Source: a virus
Reading direction: 5' to 3' (one strand)
DNA: 30,419 nucleotides
Virus record (IMG/VR): IMGVR_UViG_3300025168_000410
Span: 1-30,419 of that record
Part shown: in pieces, positions 16,151-24,100 of the stretch
How positions within the stretch are numbered: the stretch's first letter is position 1
How the letters are laid out: every line of letters starts with the position of its first letter
The notes under the pieces: generated by a model
Database searches by the model: none
The model's input: the letters and a program-made list of their open reading frames with translations, nothing else
Told to the model about the DNA's origin: nothing
Program-made: the position numbers and the translations under genes

Positions 16151-17689
16151 TCAGGTCTCCATGTTCATGCCGCCAGAGGCAGCGTTCTGTGCAGCAGCCA
16201 TAGCTGCTTGCTGTTGTGCTTGTTGAGCCTGCATCTGTTGGATCTCTTCGTCGGTTCTAATACGACCAGAAGTTTCCAGACCCATTGACTGCCACCAGTC
16301 ACGGGCGATTGCAGGCCAGTTGAATGCTTGCATTGCATCCTGTGGTAAATTACGCATTCGTTCCATCGCGCCGTCGAGCTTCTCTCGCTCGGCTTCACGC
16401 TGAAGGACCTCAAGACCTGCCTTAATAGACAGCTTAACAAGTCCTAGTTGGTTTTCAATTTCTTCGCTGATCTCTGGGGGGATAAGATTCTGCTTACCCA
16501 TGATGTAGAGTGTCCAACGAACAAGGGGGTCTTGTACCTCACGTCCCGCCATCGACAGGATACCTCCGAGCTGGCCTTCGAGATCCTGAGCATCCATCAC
16601 TACCTCGCGGGCGGTGACTCGTTCAGCGTCTCGCGTAGCACGCTTGAGGAACTTACGGCTAAGGACGCTCTCCCTGTAGACAACAGCTTCCTGTGTTGCG
16701 GCGACTTGCGCTGCGTTCTGGAACTGTAGTGGGAAAACGTCGCCGGGTGAGGTAGGTACAAAGTCACCGTTGACTGAGTCAAGGAGATCCTGTAGCTCGG
16801 TGATACCAGCAGGGTTTACACCCCATCGATACTCCGCGTTAAGCAGGGTCCCGTCGAGCAGCGCCTTTGAAAGCGCGTCAACACATCGGATATCCCCGAA
16901 GTTATCTTCTACGAGTGATGTGCCATAAGCCTCACCAATCATAGACTTCCAACGACAAGGCATCCACCGGCTAACCGGGGTGCTTTCAGGTTTACCAACA
17001 GGCCCGTCTCTGAAAGACTGCGTCTTGGTGATTTCACCGGTAACAGCATCTTTATGTACGTGGGTGTAGAGGGCTTCCCAGTCTTCTTCTTTAGAAAACG
17101 AGGGTGTCTCTGTCCCCGACTTTGCTCGGGACATGTAAGGCTTAAGCTGCTCGTGGAACTCAGGAAGCACCATCTCTTTAATGATGATGTCAACCCAATC
17201 GCCTTCGTGCTTACGGCGGACAACATACTGGTCAGCACGATATAGACGTGCGTTCAAGTCTTCATCCATCTCAAGCATACAGTCACCGACCGTAATCAGG
17301 TGAGCATACAGAAGATTCAGCTGGGATCGTAGGTTGGTTGGCCCAAGTCGTCGCATAGTATAGCGACCAAAACGGGACATGACATCCATAAGCTCTGTGT
17401 CGTCTGTTCCTTCAGGGTTGAAGGGAGTGACGCTGCCAATCTCAAAGATAGGCTGCCCGTTTAGAGGCAGCACTACGCCCATGATACGACTCGCAAGGGA
17501 GTTAATACCATCAGCAGTAGAGCTAGAGTAAGGGACATCAAGGGGTGTGTTAGTTACGCGGCCTTCCCAAGGCAGGATAGATGGGAGCGTCAGCATTGAG
17601 TGCTCGCGCTTTCTATCTAGGAGGGTGACACGGTCACGGTCAAGCTCTTCGTACCACTCCCTTAGGGAGCGTTCATTCTGCGAACTCAT
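16151..17689 (-). CDS. Portal (head-tail connector) protein, gp8-like
   Basis: The product has 512 residues (T7 gp8 is 536 aa). The N-terminus holds the family features: a Leu-Asp-Arg-Lys-Arg helix, then Pro-Tyr-Ser-Ser-Ser-Thr-Ala-Asp-Gly-Ile-Asn-Ser-Leu-Ala-Ser-Arg at about residues 52-67 and a Leu-Pro-Leu-Asn-Gly-Gln-Pro-Ile-Phe motif near residue 73. Later, an Arg-Val-Thr-Ala-Arg-Glu-Val segment near residue 358 and a Leu-Gly-Gly-Ile-Leu-Ser segment are also typical. The C-terminus is Gln/Ala/Met-rich. The ATG has AAGGAG five bases upstream. It forms the dodecameric packaging and ejection channel. Confidence 0.95.
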   Translation of the reverse strand: MSSQNERSLREWYEELDRDRVTLLDRKREHSMLTLPSILPWEGRVTNTPLDVPYSSSTADGINSLASRIMGVVLPLNGQPIFEIGSVTPFNPEGTDDTELMDVMSRFGRYTMRRLGPTNLRSQLNLLYAHLITVGDCMLEMDEDLNARLYRADQYVVRRKHEGDWVDIIIKEMVLPEFHEQLKPYMSRAKSGTETPSFSKEEDWEALYTHVHKDAVTGEITKTQSFRDGPVGKPESTPVSRWMPCRWKSMIGEAYGTSLVEDNFGDIRCVDALSKALLDGTLLNAEYRWGVNPAGITELQDLLDSVNGDFVPTSPGDVFPLQFQNAAQVAATQEAVVYRESVLSRKFLKRATRDAERVTAREVVMDAQDLEGQLGGILSMAGREVQDPLVRWTLYIMGKQNLIPPEISEEIENQLGLVKLSIKAGLEVLQREAEREKLDGAMERMRNLPQDAMQAFNWPAIARDWWQSMGLETSGRIRTDEEIQQMQAQQAQQQAAMAAAQNAASGGMNMET

Positions 17690-17698
17690 AGTCGCTCC

Positions 17699-18244
17699 TT
17701 AAGGGTTGTTCAGTCCCATGTTGAAACTTCCCCATGAGGAGAGGAAGCTGTTCGTCCCAAGGACGTGTGACTGAGGGTCAAAGTTAAATGCTTGTAGGAA
17801 ACCCATAGCGTCTTGCATTGAAAGGCCGCTGCTGCCGGGGACAACCCTGTCAGGTACGTCCTGTAGCGTCTCGAAGACACCACCAAGACCCTGTTGAGTC
17901 TGCCCCACGTTGCCGAGAATAGCAGCAAGATCCTGACCGTCAACGACACCGTCTCCGTTCAGGTCAGCCGCCCCGCTACCACCCCATGAGCCAGTGACAT
18001 AGTCCACGTCGGACTGGTCAACGACACCGTCGCTGTTCATGTCACCACTAAGGGCAGGCATTCTCGGGTCACCGTATCTGTCTAGGTCTGAGCCCGACAC
18101 CCGGTTGATATCCATCGCCATAGATGCCGCCCGTCTGCGGTTAGCTAGACGGCGAGCGTTTTGAGCTCGGATAATACCTTCCTGTTGGTCGGGTTCCGGC
18201 AGACCCCCAACGATCTCCCCCGCCTCGTTCTTGATCTCCGCCAT
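17699..18244 (-). CDS. 181-aa dockerin-repeat (calcium-binding) protein
   Basis: The start at 18244 is chosen because AAAGGAAAG lies just upstream; an in-frame extension to 18373 has no support. Residues 68-88 and 94-114 are two type I dockerin (F-hand) repeats with the pattern D-x-N-x-D-G-V-V-D-x-x-D and a closing Gly. A shorter, possibly vestigial third unit is at residues 45-58 (Asp-Ile-Asn-Arg-Val-Ser-Gly-Ser-Asp-Leu). The N-terminal 44 residues are Arg/Ala-rich and helical, and there is no signal peptide. The gene lies 9 nt before the portal gene, in the structural block, so it may be a virion or assembly protein. Dockerins are known to bind cohesins in cellulosomes, but no cohesin is visible here. 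Confidence 0.85.
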   Translation of the reverse strand: MAEIKNEAGEIVGGLPEPDQQEGIIRAQNARRLANRRRAASMAMDINRVSGSDLDRYGDPRMPALSGDMNSDGVVDQSDVDYVTGSWGGSGAADLNGDGVVDGQDLAAILGNVGQTQQGLGGVFETLQDVPDRVVPGSSGLSMQDAMGFLQAFNFDPQSHVLGTNSFLSSWGSFNMGLNNP

Positions 18245-18473
18245 GTGGGCTTTCCTTTGTGTTCTGTTGTGAGTTGTAAACCGCCCGAAGCTGAGCCACG
18301 GTCTTTCGTATACCATGAGCCGTTGCCGCTGTCTTGAGCGCGTCCTCACCAGTGAAGGTAGGACTGAACTCATACGATTTAATCATGAAGTCAGCCCATT
18401 TCTCAAGCTGTTCTACCAACGCTTTTGAAACGGTTGCTTCAATTAGTGGAAGCAAGTTCTCTGATGATGCCAT
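18141..18473 (-). CDS. 110-aa hypothetical protein, overlapping both neighbours
   Basis: The start at 18473 is chosen because GGAG lies seven bases upstream and the first residues give a good helix (Leu-Leu-Pro-Leu-Ile-Glu-Ala-Thr). Residues 1-65 look helical and soluble, with Trp and Phe on one face. The last 40 residues are rich in Gly, Arg, Ser and Pro and are encoded where the frame overlaps the start of the dockerin gene by 104 nt, so the tail may be constrained by the other frame. The start overlaps the preceding gene by 35 nt. No family is recognised. Confidence 0.65.
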   Translation of the reverse strand: MASSENLLPLIEATVSKALVEQLEKWADFMIKSYEFSPTFTGEDALKTAATAHGIRKTVAQLRAVYNSQQNTKESPHGGDQERGGGDRWGSAGTRPTGRYYPSSKRSPSS

Positions 18474-18915
18474 CTGGTGTCTCCGATTCCAATTCAATAC
18501 CAAGCGATCCGAGTACCACCTTGACAGGTGACACGCAGTTCCACGCTGGCTTGGGCCACATCCTCAGTGCTCTCAGCACGGTTCGGATGGGCTGGCCTTT
18601 CTTGTTCTCAATCTCTTTACACGCGGCCCTGAATTTTTCGGGGCTGTGGTCGGGCATGGACAGGCTCACGCTGAAGAAGTCTCGCTCCCTACCAGCTGCG
18701 TCCATCCACTCGTCGGCAATGTACGCTGCGCCTGTCCCTTTGATGGGTTGATCCCATATCACCCCGTTAAGAATCAGGACAATGTGGGAAAACTCCAGCT
18801 TACGAGCCCAGAACGGGGTTTTTCCAGCCGCAGGGACCAGAGCTATTACCCCCAAAGACACTGGGGTATCATCATCATTCTCTATTACCCCCAATTCTCT
18901 TGTATTACGACTCAT
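18439..18915 (-). CDS. 158-aa protein, possible permuted papain-fold (NlpC/P60-like) hydrolase
   Basis: The ATG at 18915 lies 11 nt inside the end of the exonuclease gene, with AAAGGA upstream. His44 sits in a Phe-Ser-His-Ile-Val-Leu-Ile strand and Cys127 in a Trp-Asn-Cys-Val-Ser-Pro-Val-Lys helix start. This order, His in an early strand and Cys at the N-cap of a late helix, is what is seen in circularly permuted NlpC/P60-like papain-fold proteins. Two short repeats near residues 9-23 (Leu-Gly-Val-Ile) coincide with the GGGGGTAATAG motif in the DNA. There is no signal peptide. A role in cell-wall cleavage or amide hydrolysis is only a hypothesis, and an inactive or unrelated fold is possible. 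Confidence 0.7.
   Translation of the reverse strand: MSRNTRELGVIENDDDTPVSLGVIALVPAAGKTPFWARKLEFSHIVLILNGVIWDQPIKGTGAAYIADEWMDAAGRERDFFSVSLSMPDHSPEKFRAACKEIENKKGQPIRTVLRALRMWPKPAWNCVSPVKVVLGSLGIELESETPDGIIRELASTN
18843..18853 (-). repeat. GGGGGTAATAG motif copy 1
   Basis: The 11-mer on the minus strand is identical to parts of the copies at 18881-18898 and 28262-28279. It lies inside the 158-aa gene. Confidence 0.4.
18881..18898 (-). repeat. AGAATTGGGGGTAATAGA motif copy 2
   Basis: This 18-mer on the minus strand matches the copy at 28262-28279 at 17 of 18 positions. It lies in the first codons of the 158-aa gene, 17 bases after its ATG. Confidence 0.45.
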
Positions 18916-19639
18916 CTGTGTACCATCCTTTAGCTCTAAGATCCATAGGAATCACCTGTTTGGTCTCGCTATCCCAGTCCTCAGACTGGAGGATACGGGC
19001 ACACACGGCCTGCTCCTGTGCTTCTTCATAGGTGTAGCCCGCCTCAAGGTAGGCTTCGACCACCAGCTGGGCACTAGGCCCACCCTCTTGGTCAAGGATC
19101 TTCTCAGCCTTAGCAGGACCGACCCCCTTGATACCACGATAGCCATCGACTGTGTCCCCTGTGAGCCACTGGAGCAGGAACAGGCGGAAGGCTTCGTCCT
19201 CATTGACCCTAACAGGGGCCTCATCTTTCCGGGGGTTGAGATGCCATCCGGGGATAGTTCTCAGGTCCTTGTCAGATGAGATCAGGACGAGGTTCCTAGC
19301 TCTAGGCCCGGTTCCGAGGATGCCCATGATATCATCAGCCTCTAGCTTAGGCAGGGCAATAGTCTTACTCACCGACTCAATAGACTTTCGGGCTGCCCTC
19401 AGCATAGCTGGGGCCTCAGCCGTCCGGTTCGTTTTGTAGGGCGGGTAGGCATCTCTCCTGAAGTTGTCCTCTCTGGAACAGCTGAAGGCAAAGACAGCGT
19501 GCTCGCAGCCTGCCTTCTCTAGCCACTCCTCAAGGTTCTCCTCGATTCTCTCGATCATCTCGAACTGGTTGGCTTGGTTGTCTTGTGCCCATGCGGCCAT
19601 GCTGTACACCAAGTAGTCAGCGTCTACTACTGCAATCAT
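18905..19639 (-). CDS. 5'-3' exonuclease (T7 gp6 / flap-endonuclease family)
   Basis: The product has 244 residues. Metal-binding and structural motifs of the PIN/FEN family are visible: Asp6 and Asp8 in the first strand, Arg-Arg-Asp-Ala-Tyr-Pro-Pro-Tyr-Lys (61-69), Leu-Glu-Ala-Asp-Asp (99-103), Ser-Ser-Asp-Lys-Asp-Leu (121-126), and a helix-three-turn-helix Gly-Asp-x3-Gly-x2-Gly-Ile-Lys-Gly-Val-Gly-Pro (161-175). Such enzymes remove RNA primers during phage replication and degrade host DNA. The ATG has AGGAG nine bases upstream. It follows the dNMP kinase gene directly, as a recycling pair. Confidence 0.94.
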   Translation of the reverse strand: MIAVVDADYLVYSMAAWAQDNQANQFEMIERIEENLEEWLEKAGCEHAVFAFSCSREDNFRRDAYPPYKTNRTAEAPAMLRAARKSIESVSKTIALPKLEADDIMGILGTGPRARNLVLISSDKDLRTIPGWHLNPRKDEAPVRVNEDEAFRLFLLQWLTGDTVDGYRGIKGVGPAKAEKILDQEGGPSAQLVVEAYLEAGYTYEEAQEQAVCARILQSEDWDSETKQVIPMDLRAKGWYTDES

Positions 19640-19640
19640 A

Positions 19641-20243
19641 TTAACATTCTCCTACTGTGTTTACCATTTGAACGGCTAAGCTAGACACAACAGCCTTGAA
19701 GCTCTCTAGATCGTTAGCTGAGTTGTTGGATACGGTGGTGTCGAACAGCTCGTCCTCGAACTCGCCATTCTCATACAGACGAGCCAGCCTCTCACTGTGG
19801 TGCTGCCTCCACTCTGCATCAAGATCCTTGAGCCTGCTCTGAGCAGAGACAAACACAATCTTACCGCTGTACTTCTTGACAAGAGCCAGCTCATTCTCGT
19901 AGCGGATGTCATCGATCAGGACGACCCGCTCGTGCCAGTTCTCTGCACCAATGGTTGATGCCTCTTGATCAGCTATGTCATCAAGCCTCTCGGCCATTAG
20001 GTTGACCCACCACTCAGGGCTCTCTTCTCTAGCTGTCTCACCTACGAACTGACAGAACTTACGATACAGGTGGTCGTACTCGCCATCCTTGACAAAGCCA
20101 AGGGAGTGGGATGCGTCCTTGAGCGGGCCTGCAAAGTGCTCAAGGATTGGTGTGTAACCCTCATCGAACAAGGCTTTTGCCATAGCGATAGCCGCCGTGG
20201 TCTTACCTGCCTTACCCATACCAGCCAATGCAATGATCTTCAT
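19641..20243 (-). CDS. Deoxynucleoside monophosphate kinase (P-loop NTPase)
   Basis: The start at 20243 is set by an AAGGAG seven bases upstream; the longer in-frame extension into the polymerase gene has no such site. The product has 200 residues with a P-loop Gly-Met-Gly-Lys-Ala-Gly-Lys-Thr-Thr at residues 8-16. A Val-Leu-Ile-Asp-Asp-Ile-Arg-Tyr-Glu-Asn-Glu segment near residue 110 is the typical acceptor/Walker B-like part of T4 gp1-type dNMP kinases, and a Leu-x-x-Leu-Asp-Ala-Glu-Trp-Arg segment follows. It would phosphorylate dNMPs released from degraded host DNA for phage synthesis. It lies 11 nt after the DNA polymerase gene and just before the exonuclease. Confidence 0.85.
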   Translation of the reverse strand: MKIIALAGMGKAGKTTAAIAMAKALFDEGYTPILEHFAGPLKDASHSLGFVKDGEYDHLYRKFCQFVGETAREESPEWWVNLMAERLDDIADQEASTIGAENWHERVVLIDDIRYENELALVKKYSGKIVFVSAQSRLKDLDAEWRQHHSERLARLYENGEFEDELFDTTVSNNSANDLESFKAVVSSLAVQMVNTVGEC

Positions 20244-20254
20244 TACTAATCTCC

Positions 20255-22084
20255 TTAGTGGGTCTCTGCCCAAGAGGTTCCGATCTTGTATTCTCCGTCG
20301 AGGGGGCAAGCAAGACGTAGTCTCTTGCCTGCTTCTCGAATGGATTCAACAACCATCTCTCCGACCTCGGTTGAAATATCTGGGTGTGCTTGCAGCTGGA
20401 ACTCATCGTGAGCCCAGAGCATAAAGAAACATTTGGTTCTGTACCAGCCACGCTCTTGTAGCTTGTTGGCTAGAGCGCACATGGCTACCTTCATAACAAT
20501 AGCGCCATCGCCCTGCAACAGGACGTTAAGTGCTGAGTGCTCTGACCTGACAGGCGCGTGCCTGCCATCCAGTAGCGGGATAAAGCTGCGCTCGGAAGCG
20601 CACTGCTTAGTCCAAGCCGTGAGCTTTTCTAGCGCAGGAATCTTAGACATGAAACGATCACGAATCTTACCGCCCTCACGTGAGCCCTTGCCTACGATTG
20701 TACCGATCTTGCCATTGCCTGCGCCATACAATGTGGCGTAGATGAACGTCTTGGCATCGTCACGGGTAGGAAGATCAGCAGCCTTCTGGTTGAGGGTATG
20801 GATGTCGCCATCAACAACCTCTCTAGCATACGCGCCCTTGTCCCACCTAGCTAGGTGATGGCCCAACATACGCAGCTCAAGGCCAGAGGCATCGCCGCCG
20901 ACCATGTGCCAGCCTTCTCTAGGCTGCCAGAGTGAGCGACACTCCCAGCCATAGCGGCCATCGTAACCACGAGCAGTGCCTGTGACCTTAGGCACAGCTG
21001 TCTGGTTAGGCTGGCTGTGCGTAGCTCGTGACGTAGCGCAGCCACAAGGGTTGATCTGGGGGTGGATGATACCGCCGCCTTGTCGGGCACGGGTGCTCCA
21101 GTCAGTCAGATGTTGTAGACGTTTGTCGCACATCTGTATCTTGAGGAGGAGCTTAGCCTCGGGGAACTTAAGAGTCTTGAGTACATCTTCTCCTATGCTC
21201 GGGTTGCCTGCCTCGGTGACAGGGGCTGACCAGCCATACGAATCACGTAGTCTCTCGGAGATCTGCAAAGACGAGCCAGCATTGAACGAGTGCGTCTTGG
21301 TCTTGAGCGGGCCAGCGACCAGCGTCTTTCGGATAGCCGAAGGCGCTGATGATTTGGTCCGGTACTGATTACCCTGATCGTCAGTGTAGTACGACACGGT
21401 CTTGAGTGTCTCGATACGTGGCGGGAACGCCTCATGTAGTTCGTCATAGGCTGTGGCTTTCTCTATCTCTAGTCTCTGGATAAGATCCTCGGCTGAGGAT
21501 ACGTCGATGTGTACACCGGTGTCTTCCATGTCGGACACAATAGTAGCGACACGATGCTCTAGCTTGGACGAGGGAGTGAACTGCTTTGCAAGCGGCGCGA
21601 GCCATAGGAACAGCTTGTAAGACACAAGCGTATCCTGAACACAGTACTCTTCCATCTCTTGTGACCACTGGTCCCAGCCACCATCGTAGTCGCCCTTGTA
21701 ACAGCCAAGGTGATTACCTAGCGCTGCCAAAGAGTTACCGCCATAGGGGTGGTTCTTTCTGTCAGGCCAGAGGAGACGAGCCATGACAAGCGTATCAACA
21801 ACACGCCCCTGTACCTCACCACCGTACAAGCGGCGGAGGACAGGAAGGTCATAGCCTATGATGTTGTGACCGATGACTGCATCGGCAGCCTTGAGCCTGT
21901 CCCACCCCTGCTGGATGGTGTCCTCGTTAGGGTTATTGCGGTAGACGAAAGTAACCTTGGGGTTGTCAATGTCCCGAAGGACCAGCAAGTGTACCCTGCT
22001 GGCCCCCGGAACGGTTTGACCTTTACGATTGATAGTAAGATGGTTAAGGCCATCCGCCTCAATATCGAATACATAACGCGGCAT
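20255..22084 (-). CDS. A-family DNA polymerase (T7 gp5-like)
   Basis: The product has 609 residues, shorter than T7 gp5 (704 aa). The N-terminal 3'-5' exonuclease domain has Phe-Asp-Ile-Glu-Ala-Asp-Gly-Leu (5-12), an Ile-Gly-His-Asn-Ile-Ile-Gly-Tyr-Asp motif near residue 71 and Tyr-x3-Asp-Thr-Leu near residue 150. The polymerase domain has motif A (Gly-Asp-Ala-Ser-Gly-Leu-Glu-Leu-Arg, about 395-405), motif B (Arg-Asp-Asp-Ala-Lys-Thr-Phe-Ile-Tyr, about 438) and motif C (His-Asp-Glu, about 556). All catalytic residues I can see are present, so both activities are expected. The ATG has GGAGA six bases upstream. Confidence 0.97.
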   Translation of the reverse strand: MPRYVFDIEADGLNHLTINRKGQTVPGASRVHLLVLRDIDNPKVTFVYRNNPNEDTIQQGWDRLKAADAVIGHNIIGYDLPVLRRLYGGEVQGRVVDTLVMARLLWPDRKNHPYGGNSLAALGNHLGCYKGDYDGGWDQWSQEMEEYCVQDTLVSYKLFLWLAPLAKQFTPSSKLEHRVATIVSDMEDTGVHIDVSSAEDLIQRLEIEKATAYDELHEAFPPRIETLKTVSYYTDDQGNQYRTKSSAPSAIRKTLVAGPLKTKTHSFNAGSSLQISERLRDSYGWSAPVTEAGNPSIGEDVLKTLKFPEAKLLLKIQMCDKRLQHLTDWSTRARQGGGIIHPQINPCGCATSRATHSQPNQTAVPKVTGTARGYDGRYGWECRSLWQPREGWHMVGGDASGLELRMLGHHLARWDKGAYAREVVDGDIHTLNQKAADLPTRDDAKTFIYATLYGAGNGKIGTIVGKGSREGGKIRDRFMSKIPALEKLTAWTKQCASERSFIPLLDGRHAPVRSEHSALNVLLQGDGAIVMKVAMCALANKLQERGWYRTKCFFMLWAHDEFQLQAHPDISTEVGEMVVESIREAGKRLRLACPLDGEYKIGTSWAETH

Positions 22085-22098
22085 GGTCTCTCCGTTTC

Positions 22099-22386
22099 TT
22101 ACTTAGGGCAATCTTTGTTGCCGGTGCAATCGTAGTTACAGTTGGTGTTAGCGTTGTGAATAAAGAAGTTCACTGCCGTCTGAAGCTCATTGACCTTGGT
22201 GATCAGCGCCTGCATATCTTGGTAGACATCGAAGGGGGAGAACTGGCTCATCTGCCAGCGGGGTTCTTCCTGTTCTGTGACGTTTCTAAGATAAGGCAAC
22301 GGCTTGTACTCAGCCTTAGGCTGTGACTTCGCTGATTCCTTGGGCTCGGGCTTCGAGTTCTTCGTCGAAGGTTGATCCTGTGACAT
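22099..22386 (-). CDS. 95-aa hypothetical protein overlapping the helicase end
   Basis: The start at 22386 has a perfect AAGGAG six bases upstream, although it lies 71 nt inside the primase-helicase gene. The first 35 residues are rich in Lys, Pro, Ser, Gln and Glu and probably disordered. Residues 50-78 form a predicted amphipathic helix (Asp-Met-Gln-Ala-Leu-Ile-Thr-Lys-Val-Asn-Glu-Leu). The C-terminus contains three Cys (Asn-Cys-Asn-Tyr-Asp-Cys, then Asp-Cys-Pro-Lys), which could bind metal. No family is recognised. It sits between helicase and polymerase, so a small accessory replication role is possible. Confidence 0.75.
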   Translation of the reverse strand: MSQDQPSTKNSKPEPKESAKSQPKAEYKPLPYLRNVTEQEEPRWQMSQFSPFDVYQDMQALITKVNELQTAVNFFIHNANTNCNYDCTGNKDCPK

Positions 22387-24100
22387 CTGATTCTCCTTGA
22401 GGTTCTGACCACTCTGCTTCCACCACTCGGCGGGTAGACTGGTCAAGTTTAAGTGTGCCGACAACACCTGTCGCACCGTGGAACCTACCCTTGAGGGATC
22501 GGACCTTAATGATGTGACGTTCTTCTGGGTCATCGGCTTGTTGGTTACGTTCAATAGCAATAACACTGTTAGGTACAGAGCCGAGCGACCCTGACCCACG
22601 AAGGTTGTTCATGGTAATCTGACCACCCTCTTCGGCGGCCTTACCATCCAGCCTGTTGAGCTGTGATACTATGTCAATGTGTACGCCAGTCCGCTGCACA
22701 ATAGAGCGCAGCGTTCTCATCGTCTCATCGATACTCTCTCGCTCACTACCACCCTTGGACATGCCTTGGACAGCAGCCGTGATGTGGTCAATCATGATAA
22801 CATCACAGCCGAGACCGGCAGCCATATACTCCACACGTTGGAGGATACTACCGAACTCGTTAGTGCCGTGATGGTCATAGACATACAGCCCGGTGTGACC
22901 GAACCACTGCTTAGCTTCTTGATACTCCTCGTCAGTGAGGTTGTCAACGAAGCCGAAAGACACAGGGTTGTTACCCTCTGACTCAAGCAGCTGGTTAAGC
23001 TCACGCCCTGCTCTGATCTGACGCACAGGCTTGTTGACTCTGAGAGAGATCAGGTCATCAAGTGTCTCCTGTGGTGTCTCTTCTAGCATCAGCACGCCGA
23101 CCTTACGGCCGTGACAGAGGTGATCATACACCAGCTCACGAACGATGGTAGACTTACCAGAACCTGTGCCAGATGCGATGAGCGTCATCTCACCGCTGCG
23201 CTGCCCCATCAGACCAGCCGTGATGGATCGCCATGGGAATGTCCACTGCGACTGACTGTTAACGTCAGCTGTAGTGATGTCATTCACATGGAGGATACCA
23301 TCAGGCTGGTATGATCTCGCCTCGTAGAGGGCCTGAAGAAGCTGACCGCCTTGGTTAGCCCTAAGCATATCATTGGCATCCTTCATTGGAAGGTGAGCGA
23401 TGCGGGCTTTACCGGGCGGTAGGATCTCGGCACACTTCTGTGCAAAGAGGCGTCCGGGTTCATCACTGTCAAAGCAGAGAACAATCTCCTCGTAACCTGA
23501 GAGGAACTCAAGGTTAGCGCGGATGCTTGCCTCGCTAGACTGAACACCGGAGGGCAAGGAGACAACAGGCCAGCGGTTCTTTTGTAGAGAGGAGATGGTC
23601 AGGCAGTCAATCTCACCCTCGGTGATGACGATGCGCTTGCCTGATCCTGACCAGAGCCACTGACCATAGAGAGGAAGGCTGTCAACATTAGCCTCGCCTC
23701 TCCAACGGAAATCCTTCGGCTTCTGGAACCGAAGGTGCTGGGCCACCATCTCGCCATCCTTCCAATAGTCGGAGACGTGGATGGTAGACCCCTTGTAACG
23801 GGCCATTGCCGACCCGTCAGGAGAATCAAACTTACACAGCCTGTAACCAAACAGGCGGCAAGTCTTCTCATCAATCTTGCGAGCACTGAGCGCTCGGTAC
23901 TCGCCCTCGATAGGACGTGTCAGCTTCTCGCTGATACGTTTGCTCGGCCCTGTCTGTGTGTCACCATGCACATGGTAACCACAGGCAAAGCAGTGCGAGC
24001 CCTTACCTTCTGGGTAGACAACCAAGTTGTCACCACTCTTATCCTTGCCTGCCTTACGGCATTCGGGACAAGCCTCCTTGCGAATTCTTTCTTCGGACAT
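22316..24100 (-). CDS. Fused DNA primase-helicase (T7 gp4-like)
   Basis: The start at 24100 is chosen because GAGGAG lies five bases upstream; a TTG start 15 bases earlier has no support. The product has 594 residues (T7 gp4A is 566 aa). It begins with a zinc-binding domain with Cys11, Cys14, Cys37 and Cys40, followed by the primase TOPRIM core with Thr-Glu-Gly-Glu-Ile-Asp (160-165) and Phe-Asp-Ser-Asp-Glu-Pro-Gly-Arg (210-217). The RecA-like helicase domain has Walker A Gly-Thr-Gly-Ser-Gly-Lys-Ser-Thr at 311-318 and an Ile-Asp-His motif later. It synthesises primers and unwinds DNA at the phage fork. It overlaps the start region of the 79-aa gene. Confidence 0.97.
   Translation of the reverse strand: MSEERIRKEACPECRKAGKDKSGDNLVVYPEGKGSHCFACGYHVHGDTQTGPSKRISEKLTRPIEGEYRALSARKIDEKTCRLFGYRLCKFDSPDGSAMARYKGSTIHVSDYWKDGEMVAQHLRFQKPKDFRWRGEANVDSLPLYGQWLWSGSGKRIVITEGEIDCLTISSLQKNRWPVVSLPSGVQSSEASIRANLEFLSGYEEIVLCFDSDEPGRLFAQKCAEILPPGKARIAHLPMKDANDMLRANQGGQLLQALYEARSYQPDGILHVNDITTADVNSQSQWTFPWRSITAGLMGQRSGEMTLIASGTGSGKSTIVRELVYDHLCHGRKVGVLMLEETPQETLDDLISLRVNKPVRQIRAGRELNQLLESEGNNPVSFGFVDNLTDEEYQEAKQWFGHTGLYVYDHHGTNEFGSILQRVEYMAAGLGCDVIMIDHITAAVQGMSKGGSERESIDETMRTLRSIVQRTGVHIDIVSQLNRLDGKAAEEGGQITMNNLRGSGSLGSVPNSVIAIERNQQADDPEERHIIKVRSLKGRFHGATGVVGTLKLDQSTRRVVEAEWSEPQGESDVTGSTFDEELEARAQGISEVTA

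Noticed and set aside
18245-18373. In-frame extension of the dockerin gene upstream of 18244
   Set aside because: The ATG at 18244 has a ribosome site, and the extra residues look like shadow coding of the neighbouring gene.
18903-18914. TATTACGACTCA on the plus strand resembling the T7 promoter
   Set aside because: It lies inside the first codons of a minus-strand gene and points against all genes, the initiating part (CTATAGGG) is absent, and the polymerase specificity loop is unlike T7.
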